32,950 nucleotides of DNA, taken from the NCBI GenBank assembly GCA_029263375.1, contig JAJCXP010000330.1, forward strand, positions 1 to 32,950, in the 5' to 3' direction. The position numbers were made by a program, and so were the translations under genes. Positions 25,294 through 31,892 of the stretch are shown here, one piece after another (positions within the stretch are counted from its first letter, which is position 1; every line of letters begins with the position of its first letter). Under the pieces are notes generated by a model, which was not told where the DNA came from, made no database searches, and was given only the letters and a program-made list of their open reading frames with translations. Source of the DNA: Acidobacteriota bacterium. Lineage in GTDB: Bacteria > Acidobacteriota > Thermoanaerobaculia > Multivoradales > JAHEKO01.

Positions 25294-25962
25294 CTATCCG
25301 CAGAGATGGTCGTTGGTGGGGTCAGAGAGAACGCTGCCGATCCACAGTCTGTGCCCCTTGAGGTGAACGAACAGATCATAAGTCTCGTTTTCGGCCCGCC
25401 CCGAAAGAATGCCGAGCAACTGCTCGGGTACGATGTCGAGAACGAGCGGGCCACCACTATCGCCTGGATGGGTCCTGACCGCTCCGGAGACCAGCTTCGA
25501 ACCGACAGCAGCGATCGTGGAAGGGTCGGATGCCTTCGCGATCTTGTAGTCGCCATCGTGGTCGGCCCACCCCCAGACGTGAGGTTCGTCGCCCACTGCC
25601 GCGTCTCGGGAGTATTCGATCGGCTGGCCGCCGCTGCCGCCGAGCGTCAGGATCTGCAGATCATCACCGCAGGGGGAAAGGCCACCGCAAGCAGTGATTC
25701 CTGGCGCTTTGCAGATCCGCAAGATCGGTCGGGAAGTCAGGGCCTGGCCCGCAAGCACGACTCCAGCTTGTTTGAAGCATGGGCAGTGCGCTGCGGTCAG
25801 TGCGAAGTTGGGCTCAATTAGTGCCCCTGCGCAACACGGCTTTGACGTGTTGGATCTGACGAACCAGTCGCGAGGATCAGGGTCCGGATTGACAATCCGA
25901 CTGGTGGTCGGCGATTGGTGCCCCCTTTTGCCTTCGTTGAAGCCAGTTCTAGAAGAGGGCAT
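25294..25962 (-). CDS. Trypsin-like (S1) serine protease, no signal peptide
   Basis: 222 residues. The triad is visible: His59 in LTAAHC, Asp101 in DDLQILTL and Ser169 in GDSGGPL. SR-IVN (cut after Arg22) matches the activation site R-IVGG of zymogens, so the first 22 residues may be a propeptide. Eight or more cysteines suggest disulfides, yet no export signal is seen, which is odd. Before Ser169 the residues are R-T-H-P-G-D, so the primary pocket differs from trypsin (Asp189, Cys191 absent). The ATG is in the same frame as the upstream unknown gene and separated from it only by TAG-TTC, and has no good ribosome site. The protease may therefore be the C-terminal half of a broken or read-through fusion. 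It converges on the CHAT gene. Confidence 0.85.
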   Translation of the reverse strand: MPSSRTGFNEGKRGHQSPTTSRIVNPDPDPRDWFVRSNTSKPCCAGALIEPNFALTAAHCPCFKQAGVVLAGQALTSRPILRICKAPGITACGGLSPCGDDLQILTLGGSGGQPIEYSRDAAVGDEPHVWGWADHDGDYKIAKASDPSTIAAVGSKLVSGAVRTHPGDSGGPLVLDIVPEQLLGILSGRAENETYDLFVHLKGHRLWIGSVLSDPTNDHLCG

Positions 25963-25965
25963 GAA

Positions 25966-26916
25966 CTAATAGCCTCGCGTCTTTCCACCGCATCCTTGCC
26001 CGAGCGGTGCGAGCGGGCTGCCGTCAGCGGGCACCGGGATGCTCATGCGGCCGAGCCCCCTCGAAGCGAGCTCCCGGAAGTATTCCTGATCAAAGTCGGT
26101 GCCGATCAAGGATGTCGGCTCCTTCAAGTGTTGGGATTCTGCAAAGATTTTGGGCCATTCCTGGTTGCGGAGAACGAAACTTAGACTCTCTCCAGCTCCC
26201 GGCGAGTCCACGACGAGATTCTTCGACCCCGGCACGTTGAGTCTTAGGGGGTCGACTGCCGGAACATCGAACGCGAGATGAAGGTCGAGATTGAGCGGCC
26301 GCGCCTTGTGCTGTTGCATTGCGATGTAGGCCCCAAGCACTCCGAGGCGCAGAGCCCACTTGAGCGTGCTCACGCGAATCTCCAGCCACTTCATCTCGAT
26401 TGGTGGGTCGCTTCCGGGTCTTGTGCTCCGGCGATCCGACCAAGCGCAACCCACCTTGAAGGACGCAATGGCGATCTCGCCTGGGTTGGACTTGAGTTCG
26501 TCCGAAAAGTGACCAAGGTGGTAGACGCTCTGAGCAGACCTATCGTCGAGCACGGAAACGGGACATTGGAAATGAGTCCCGTACGCTCCAGATGTCGGAC
26601 ACGGCTCAGGTTTCCTAACGTCCTGGTTTAGCACGCTGAATACCTGGCCGACGCTCTTCCAGTGAAGGAGTTTTTTCTCCTTCTCTTGGCCAACCCTGTT
26701 CCGGATCAGGTTGTGTACGAAGTCAGGCTCGTTCCACGATGCGCCGTACGGTGTTTCGAGGACAACCCCGTGTTGACGAAGCGGCCTCTTGGCGAGAGAT
26801 TCACACGGCTCTGGGCCTGAGGCCTGAGGCATAAGGACATCGACGCCGGCATCTGTGGGCGAGAGCAAGAACAGCCCCTTGAACACGAAATCAACTCGGT
26901 ACGTCTGCTCTTTCAA
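25966..26916 (-). CDS. Unrecognised protein upstream of the trypsin-like protease
   Basis: About 316 residues from a TTG at 26916 (a TTG at 26928 is also possible). I do not recognise the family. The N-terminal part has beta-strand character (YRVDFVFKGLFLLSP, GVDVLMPQAS, HGVVLETPYG). Later come VYHLGHFSDEL, a hydrophobic helix-like stretch (WALRLGVLGAYIAM), LNLDLHLAFDV and a basic, Gly-rich end. No signal peptide or lipobox is visible. The true start is probably in another frame: codons from a GTG at 26986 (MALAGLAVPRTAQIYSTKD) join this frame smoothly if one G is dropped from a run of seven (26926-26920). The stop is TAG, in frame with the protease ATG three bases on. It may be the substrate, inhibitor or N-terminal domain of that protease. 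Confidence 0.6.
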   Translation of the reverse strand: MKEQTYRVDFVFKGLFLLSPTDAGVDVLMPQASGPEPCESLAKRPLRQHGVVLETPYGASWNEPDFVHNLIRNRVGQEKEKKLLHWKSVGQVFSVLNQDVRKPEPCPTSGAYGTHFQCPVSVLDDRSAQSVYHLGHFSDELKSNPGEIAIASFKVGCAWSDRRSTRPGSDPPIEMKWLEIRVSTLKWALRLGVLGAYIAMQQHKARPLNLDLHLAFDVPAVDPLRLNVPGSKNLVVDSPGAGESLSFVLRNQEWPKIFAESQHLKEPTSLIGTDFDQEYFRELASRGLGRMSIPVPADGSPLAPLGQGCGGKTRGY

Positions 26917-27063
26917 CTGCCCCCCCAATGTCCTTCGTGCTGTAGATCTGCGCGGTCCGCGGCACGGCCAATCCGGCCAGAGCCACAAGGCGGCTCCGGT
27001 ACCTAGATTAGACGGACTCCGCGGCAGTATTCCGGGCAGAGTATGTTCAGATGGGGAGGTTCC

Positions 27064-27165
27064 GCCAAACAAAAACAGGCACCGGACACGAGAACTGCCA
27101 TGAAGACCGTTTTGTGCCCGGCGCCACGCCGCACATGGGTGAACCCCGTATCCACCTGCGAGAGG
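27064..27165 (+). repeat. Interspersed ~102-base repeat, copy 1
   Basis: From GCCAAACAAAAACAGGC to CCACCTGCGAGAGG it matches 29455-29555 in the same orientation with four substitutions and one single-base gap (about 95%). It carries a long hairpin with a T-rich minus-strand flank. It sits between the secreted-protein gene and the unknown/protease pair and abuts an AraC fragment. No transposase is in the window. Confidence 0.85.
27066..27125 (-). terminator. Terminator-like hairpin within repeat copy 1
   Basis: On the minus strand GGCGCCGGGCAC (27125-27114) pairs over all twelve positions, counting G-U pairs, with GTGTCCGGTGCC (27089-27078), loop 24 bases. It is followed by TGTTTTTGTTTG. This is placed to end transcription of the secreted-protein gene (stop 27182) before the unknown/protease pair. 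Confidence 0.6.
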
Positions 27166-27275
27166 TAGCGTACAAGGTCGGCTACAGCGGTCCGTTCGCG
27201 CTCAGCTCGGCGTTCAAGCGTGTGCGAGGTGTCAGCCCACAAGAGTATCGCTCCGGGGCCAGGTCGTCGGTGTGA
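27156..27275 (+). pseudogene. C-terminal fragment of an AraC-family regulator
   Basis: LREVAYKVGYSGPFALSSAF, KRVRGVSPQEYR and a TGA at 27273-27275 are the second helix-turn-helix and tail of an AraC/XylS regulator (family pattern VAxxVGYxxxxxFxRxFKRxxGxSPxEYR). The rest of the gene is missing; the repeat lies directly upstream and blends into it near 27165. Only about 40 residues of the usual ~280 remain, so it cannot work as a regulator. Confidence 0.75.
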
Positions 27276-29095
27276 GGGCCGGCGATCTCCGCGGTAGGCA
27301 GCGCGTCGGCGCGCCTCGAGCTCTCGAGTGAAGCCAGCCTCTCCTTGACCATCGCGAGCTCTCGCTCTTTCCCCTGCAGCAGCGTCGAGAAGAGGCCGAC
27401 GTCGGTCACTCCGACCATGGTTCGCACCGACTTGACGCTGTTGTCCTCCGAGCCTTCGAGAGCACGCCCGACGATGCTCCCGAGCGACGCCGAAGAGAGC
27501 TCGCCCGGGCGGACAGCGACCGCCGTACCGTCGTTCCGACCCGACGCGATCACCAGATCGCCGGCCGCGACAGCACCACGCACCCGGACCGGTACCTGGC
27601 CCATGAACGCGACTCGTCGATAGAAAGGCCGGCGCTCCTCGCCCGGGTCGTTGCCCGCGATGATCGGCGCACTCGAGATCACCATCGCCCGCTCCGCGCC
27701 GCCGGTTTCGCGTGAGATCGCGCCGGCCGAAAGCCCGACGACGTCGCCAGGCTGAACGACGGCACGCGGATCCGCAAGCGGAAGCCATTCGGCGAAGTCG
27801 GCGCTGAAACCGCTCAAGGTGACACCTCCACTGCCGTCACCTTCGATCGCTCCGATCCCGCTGTCGTTGTCGTAGAAGGTGATGAAGTTCGAGGAGCCGT
27901 CCGGGTTGTTGCGATTGATCTTCAGGGCCAGGGCATCGCCACCGCTGGAGACGTTGCTGTTCTCGATCAGCACCACGTGATCCGAGATCGTGGAGCCGGA
28001 AGCGGATTCTCTGACCAGCAGCTGGTTGGCCGGTGCGATGGTCGTTCCGATAGAAACCCGCCCGGCGATGAAGGTCTCGAAGTGCTGGACGGCGGTCCCG
28101 ATCCGGATCCTATTGTTGTCGGACGCGCTTCCGTTCGCGCCGAGCATGATGTTGTAGCTACCCGACCCGAGGGACGAGCCAGCGTACAGGCCGATGCCGA
28201 TATTCCGGATACCCGTCGTGTTGTCGAGCGAGCGAAAGCCCACTGCCGTGTTGCCGAAGCCGGAATCGAGGGCGGCAAGCGACAAAGTTCCGACCGCCGT
28301 GTTGGCGTAGCCGAGTTGGTCCAGGTCGCGCAACGCATCGCCTCCGACGGCCACGTTGTTCGTACCCGTGGTGAGGGAGGAGAGCGCACCGCTGCCGAGC
28401 GCGGTATTCGAAGTGTCGGTCCACAGGAGGAGGCCCCCATCCTTGAAGATGTTGGCGGCGGCTCCGAGCTCGAGGTTCGAGTCGAGCGTCAAGGAACGGG
28501 GCTCGGTGGCCGGATCGGGTGCGGCGGTCGGCACCGCGCCGCCGAGGGTCTGAGATGACAGAGGCCTCATCTGGACGTCAACCATGGTTTCGATTCTCCC
28601 TTCATCGAGCCGCGCCGCAAGCGCCCGATAGGCCGGCGCGAGCTCCTCGGACCCGGCCTCCTCGATCCGTTGCGCCAGACTCGGTGAAGGCGCGACGCGA
28701 AAGAAGGTCGCTTCGGACCACGCCTCCTGGTCGAGCTCCCCGAGAGCACCGACCGACCAGGCGTAGCTTGCGCCGGCCTCGAGGCAGCGCTCGAGCGGCG
28801 GTGTCCAACTCTGGACGAGTCCCGGGAAGGCAATCCTGTAGAGCTCGACCGGGGGCTTCGCTCCCGCACGTTCCAGAGAACCGTCCAACCGATAGATCGC
28901 CAGCCGATACGCTACCGCCCCGGCGACTCCACCCCAGTGAAACGTAGGACAACGGCTCTCGACGGTAACGACGCCGGAAGTGCCCGCTTCCGCAGCCGGG
29001 GAGGCCGCCAGCGGCGCCTCGACCGCGCCCGCCATCGACCCCATTGCCATGCACAACGTGATCCCCAAGATCAAACCGCGACAGCACGCGCTCAT
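27182..29095 (-). CDS. Secreted protein with adhesin-head-like repeats and a C-terminal processing-type domain
   Basis: 637 residues from the ATG at 29095 (GGAGG five bases upstream; a GTG at 29101 overlaps that site). A signal peptide covers about 1-25. A fibronectin-like segment follows (PTFHWGGVAGAVAYRLAIY, split as FHWGGV and YRLAIY). From about 205 to 310 come repeats of the form NTAVGxxxLxxxxxGxxN (NNVAVGGDAL, NTAVGTLSL, NTAVGFRSL, IGIGLYAG), as in trimeric adhesin heads and tail fibres. FSADFAEWLPL opens a domain (about 435-580) like the auto-processing G2/chaperone domains behind such fibres. A short coiled coil follows. The last ~33 residues are read antisense through the AraC fragment, so the natural end has probably been lost. 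No recognised catalytic residues; function unknown. Confidence 0.7.
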   Translation of the reverse strand: MSACCRGLILGITLCMAMGSMAGAVEAPLAASPAAEAGTSGVVTVESRCPTFHWGGVAGAVAYRLAIYRLDGSLERAGAKPPVELYRIAFPGLVQSWTPPLERCLEAGASYAWSVGALGELDQEAWSEATFFRVAPSPSLAQRIEEAGSEELAPAYRALAARLDEGRIETMVDVQMRPLSSQTLGGAVPTAAPDPATEPRSLTLDSNLELGAAANIFKDGGLLLWTDTSNTALGSGALSSLTTGTNNVAVGGDALRDLDQLGYANTAVGTLSLAALDSGFGNTAVGFRSLDNTTGIRNIGIGLYAGSSLGSGSYNIMLGANGSASDNNRIRIGTAVQHFETFIAGRVSIGTTIAPANQLLVRESASGSTISDHVVLIENSNVSSGGDALALKINRNNPDGSSNFITFYDNDSGIGAIEGDGSGGVTLSGFSADFAEWLPLADPRAVVQPGDVVGLSAGAISRETGGAERAMVISSAPIIAGNDPGEERRPFYRRVAFMGQVPVRVRGAVAAGDLVIASGRNDGTAVAVRPGELSSASLGSIVGRALEGSEDNSVKSVRTMVGVTDVGLFSTLLQGKERELAMVKERLASLESSRRADALPTAEIAGPHTDDLAPERYSCGLTPRTRLNAELSANGPL

Positions 29096-29179
29096 CTCCA
29101 CCTCCGATGCGGCCCGCGCCGCTGGTCTGGAAGCTCAACTGACTCTAGAGTTCCCCATTGATACTACGCTGAGATTCGG

Positions 29180-29195
29180 GCCAGGGCGCCCTGGC
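29180..29195. promoter_or_regulatory. 16-base perfect palindrome upstream of the secreted-protein gene
   Basis: GCCAGGGCGCCCTGGC is fully self-complementary. It lies 85 bases before the ATG at 29095, between that start and the coathanger remnant. It could be an operator or the stem of the remnant's terminator; there is no T-run on either side. Confidence 0.4.
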
Positions 29196-29238
29196 GACTG
29201 AAGTCGAGGACCTCCGGGGCAGCTCTGCCTACGCCTCC

Positions 29239-29436
29239 TCAGACACACGGGTCGGCCGAGTTCACGACCTCGAGCGAGCCTTCGACGACCAAGCCGTTCT
29301 CGAAGGCGACGCTCTGGCTGGCGATCAGCGTCAGGTCGCCGGCGCCCTCGACCTGCTTCCCGGAAGAGTTCAAGCGCGCGAAAGAGGTCGAAAGGGGCCT
29401 GCTGGCCCGCTGCCAGGCGGACGAGGCCGGCCAGCC
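29239..29436 (-). pseudogene. C-terminal remnant of a coathanger-type secreted protein
   Basis: The frame ending in TGA at 29241-29239 reads GAGDLTLIASQSVAFENG, then LVVEGSLEVVNSADPCV. This is the typical end of large exported proteins of Acidobacteriota and Bacteroidota (pattern VTLxAxxSVxLxxGFxVxxG...DPC). The frame is closed by two TGA codons upstream (29439-29437 and 29448-29446), and no start or upstream domain is found; repeat copy 2 begins 19 bases further. It is a decayed tail. Confidence 0.6.
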
Positions 29437-29454
29437 TCAACGTGTTCAGCGGAT

Positions 29455-29555
29455 GCCAAACAAAAACAGGCGCCGGACACGAGAACTGCCATGAAGACCG
29501 TTTGTGCCCGGCGCCCCGCCGCAAATGGGTGAACCCTGTATCCACCTGCGAGAGG
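29455..29555 (+). repeat. Interspersed ~101-base repeat, copy 2
   Basis: Same orientation as 27064-27165 and about 95% identical. The differences are A/G in the hairpin arm, one T fewer in the loop, and three changes outside the stem. It ends at the same GCGAGAGG, after which the two flanks are unrelated, which marks the right boundary of the element. Confidence 0.85.
29457..29515 (-). terminator. Terminator-like hairpin within repeat copy 2
   Basis: On the minus strand GGCGCCGGGCAC (29515-29504) pairs with GTGTCCGGCGCC (29480-29469), loop 23 bases, followed by TGTTTTTGTTTG. One G-U pair of copy 1 is G-C here, so the change keeps the stem. It lies downstream of the metallophosphoesterase gene. 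Confidence 0.6.
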
Positions 29556-29767
29556 AGTGGGTTCGATTCACTGTTCCGCAAGAGGGGTGCCAAGACGGCC
29601 CCACTCCAGGAAATGCGTCCTAAGTAGCGAGTTCTTAGTCGCTTAGCCTGTTCTCGACGGCGGGCCCCACCGTCCCGAGCGCAACTCGGATACATCAAGA
29701 ATCTGAGCTTGGTTCAAGGATCTGGTTCCGGACGGGGCGAGCCACCCACCGACCAGGTGCCCCTGAC
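29556..29767. other. Non-coding gap downstream of the metallophosphoesterase gene
   Basis: No credible gene. A weak hairpin pairs CTAAGTAGCGA (29620-29630) with TCGCTTAG (29639-29646) with a bulge. Nothing else stands out. Confidence 0.4.
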
Positions 29768-30253
29768 CTACTCCAGATCCCGAATCTCGACCTGAAGCGT
29801 CTCGAGATCCACCAACGCCACCGTGCACCGCCCGGTCAACCAGCCACCCACCTCACCGGGATTCAGCAGCACGCCCTTCTCGACGCTCTCGTCGATCTCG
29901 TGCGTGTGCCCATAGACCACGAGGTCGTAGTCACCCGATCGCGCCAGCGACCGCGCCAGCTCCGGGTAGTGCACGACGGCGATCCTCCGCCCAGCCGCGG
30001 TGGTCGTTGCGAGGTTGGGGTGCACCTCGCCGAAGCCGGTGAACATGTTGGCGACGCCGATGCGCTCGCCGTCGTTGTTGCCGAAGACGGCGAGCACGCG
30101 GCAGGTCAGATGGGCGAGCGGCTTGACGGCGAACGGCGAGATGAAGTCGCCGGCGTGGACGACGAGGCCGACCTGCTCGTCGTTGAAGAGATCGACGGCC
30201 TGTTGGACCTTGGGGACGTTGTCGTGGCTGTCGGCCATGACGCCGATCTTCAT
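29768..30253 (-). CDS. YfcE/MJ0936-type metallophosphoesterase
   Basis: 161 residues, the normal size for this family of small calcineurin-like phosphodiesterases. All metal-binding motifs are present: Asp8-x-His10 (ADSHDN), Asp36 (HAGDF), Asn59 in FGNNDGE, His95 in VVHYPE and GHTHE (His116, His118). It would hydrolyse phosphodiester bonds with two bound metal ions, probably Mn; the physiological substrate in this family is mostly unknown. No signal peptide, so it is cytoplasmic. A GGAG seven bases before the ATG supports the start. It lies 112 bases after the M16 gene on the same strand, so co-transcription is possible but not shown. Confidence 0.9.
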   Translation of the reverse strand: MKIGVMADSHDNVPKVQQAVDLFNDEQVGLVVHAGDFISPFAVKPLAHLTCRVLAVFGNNDGERIGVANMFTGFGEVHPNLATTTAAGRRIAVVHYPELARSLARSGDYDLVVYGHTHEIDESVEKGVLLNPGEVGGWLTGRCTVALVDLETLQVEIRDLE

Positions 30254-30365
30254 GGGCGGTCTCCGGGCTGGTCGAACGGCGTCATAGGTAGGCTCGGCGT
30301 AGGGTAGCGCTTGGTGGGGTGGGAGTCCACAGGGTAGTAGCGGCGGGTGGGAGTGAGCCCCGCGG

Positions 30366-31892
30366 CTACGGACGCGCCGGGGTCTCGGGCGTCAGGTTGA
30401 GCGGTTCCCGAATCGGCAGGTGCACGATCGCCCGACCGGTGAGCTGCTCGAGGGCGCTCGGCTCGTCGTCGCTGCCGAGGCCGATCTCCTCGCCACGACC
30501 GACGGCCAGGACGATCAGCTCCTCGGGACGGAGATGGCGCTGTGCGGCCTTGCGCACGTCGTCGGCAGTGACAGCGCGGATGGCTTCGTAGCGCTCACGC
30601 CAGAAGCCGGGCGCGCGCTCGAGCAACTGGTCCTCGGCGAGGTAGCCGGCGATCCCCTCCGCGGTGTCGAACGACTGACGCAATTCGGCGAGTAGCGACT
30701 CCTTGACGACGGTGAGCTCCTGCGGATGCACTGGGCGCGCCCGCATCTGCCGAATCTCCTCGAGACAGAGCTCGACGGCGCGGGCGACGTTGCGGTTGGC
30801 GGTGTCGAAGAACACTCGGAACTCGCCGGACCAGAGCTCGCCCGTGTCGTAGGAAGCGCTGGCCCGGTAGACGAGCCCCTCGGCGGTGCGGAGCCGGCCG
30901 GAGATCCGTGAGATCGCGCCGCTGCCTCCGAGGATCTCGCTCATCACTCGCAGCGCGGCGCTCTCGGCCGGGCTGCGCGCGACCTCTTCCGGCGCGCGAT
31001 GGCCGAGGCGGACCTTGGCCTGGGGCACGTCCTTCTCGATCACGTCGGGACCGGCGGTGGGCTGGTGCGTCGGCCCTGGCGGCGGCCAATCGGGCATCGT
31101 GGCGTCCGCGCTCGGCGCCCAGCGGGCGAGGTGTCGCGACAGGAGCACTCGCGCCTCGTCGCGACTCACGTCTCCGGAGACCGCGAACATCATGTTGGCG
31201 GGATGCCAGTAGCGGCGATGGAAGGCGACCAGATCCTCGCGGCTGATGGACTCGACGCCAGCCGCGGTGACCGGGCGGGTGGAGAAGTGCCCCTCGCCCC
31301 AGAGCAACCATTCCCATTCGCGCTCGAGGATGTCGAGCGGGTCCTCGTTGCGGCGTTTGAGATTCTCGAACAGGGAGCGGTGGGTGCTCTGGACCCGGTC
31401 GGCGTCGAACCGCGGTTTGGCGAGCATTGTGAAGAGAAGCTCGAGGCCCTCCTCCAATGCCGGCGTGGTGACGTTGAGCGAGACGCCGCCGCGGGTGATG
31501 CCGGTGAACGAGTCGAGCCGCGCGCCGAGGAACGCGACCCGATCGTCGAAGGCGTCCGCGTCGAGCTCTCCGGCGCCGGCGCGGCGGATCAGCGAGCCGG
31601 TCAGCGATGCGAGCCCGGTCTTCTCCGGCGGATCGAGAAAGCTCCCGACCCGCAGGGCGACCGCGATGTCGACCAGCGGCAGTGCCCGGTCTTCGGCGAC
31701 GTAACCGACGGCACCGCCGGGAAGGTCGATACGATGAGCCTGAGGGTCGGGGGGCGTGAATACCGGCTCGGCGAAGCGGAGCATGCCCGGGTGAGCAGGG
31801 ACGGCCGGGAGTTGGGCACGGACCGGCGTTGCTGTGATCAGAAAGATCAGCGTGATTGCCGAGCCGAGCAGCGCACTGGCGATGTCTCTCAT
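30366..31892 (-). CDS. Exported M16-family protein lacking the zinc motif (non-catalytic partner)
   Basis: 508 residues. The ATG at 31892 overlaps the TGA of the upstream M16 gene as ATGA and begins a signal peptide (about 1-26, ending PVRAQ). Two M16 halves are seen: the N-terminal one (LPGGAVGYVAEDRALPLVDI, split as YVAEDRALP and VDIAVALRVGS) and the C-terminal one, with the family's FRVFFDTAN and the EELIVLAVG end. At the place of the zinc motif HLxEH it reads SLTGS (96-100), so it cannot bind zinc. In M16B pairs one subunit is catalytic and the other, lacking zinc ligands, helps hold substrate. The upstream gene is the likely catalytic partner. Together they would degrade peptides in the periplasm. 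Confidence 0.88.
   Translation of the reverse strand: MRDIASALLGSAITLIFLITATPVRAQLPAVPAHPGMLRFAEPVFTPPDPQAHRIDLPGGAVGYVAEDRALPLVDIAVALRVGSFLDPPEKTGLASLTGSLIRRAGAGELDADAFDDRVAFLGARLDSFTGITRGGVSLNVTTPALEEGLELLFTMLAKPRFDADRVQSTHRSLFENLKRRNEDPLDILEREWEWLLWGEGHFSTRPVTAAGVESISREDLVAFHRRYWHPANMMFAVSGDVSRDEARVLLSRHLARWAPSADATMPDWPPPGPTHQPTAGPDVIEKDVPQAKVRLGHRAPEEVARSPAESAALRVMSEILGGSGAISRISGRLRTAEGLVYRASASYDTGELWSGEFRVFFDTANRNVARAVELCLEEIRQMRARPVHPQELTVVKESLLAELRQSFDTAEGIAGYLAEDQLLERAPGFWRERYEAIRAVTADDVRKAAQRHLRPEELIVLAVGRGEEIGLGSDDEPSALEQLTGRAIVHLPIREPLNLTPETPARP

Noticed and set aside
25966-26916. Unknown protein as a bacterial gasdermin next to proteases
   Set aside because: No N-terminal cysteine or gasdermin-like pattern is visible; proximity to proteases alone is not enough.
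27051-27275. Short complete AraC-like gene on the plus strand
   Set aside because: Its first half is repeat sequence and only the last ~40 AraC residues are present, so it is a fragment.
28200-28480. DNA tandem repeat in the secreted-protein gene
   Set aside because: The repeat exists at protein level (NTAVG-type units); the DNA units differ too much for a recent tandem array.
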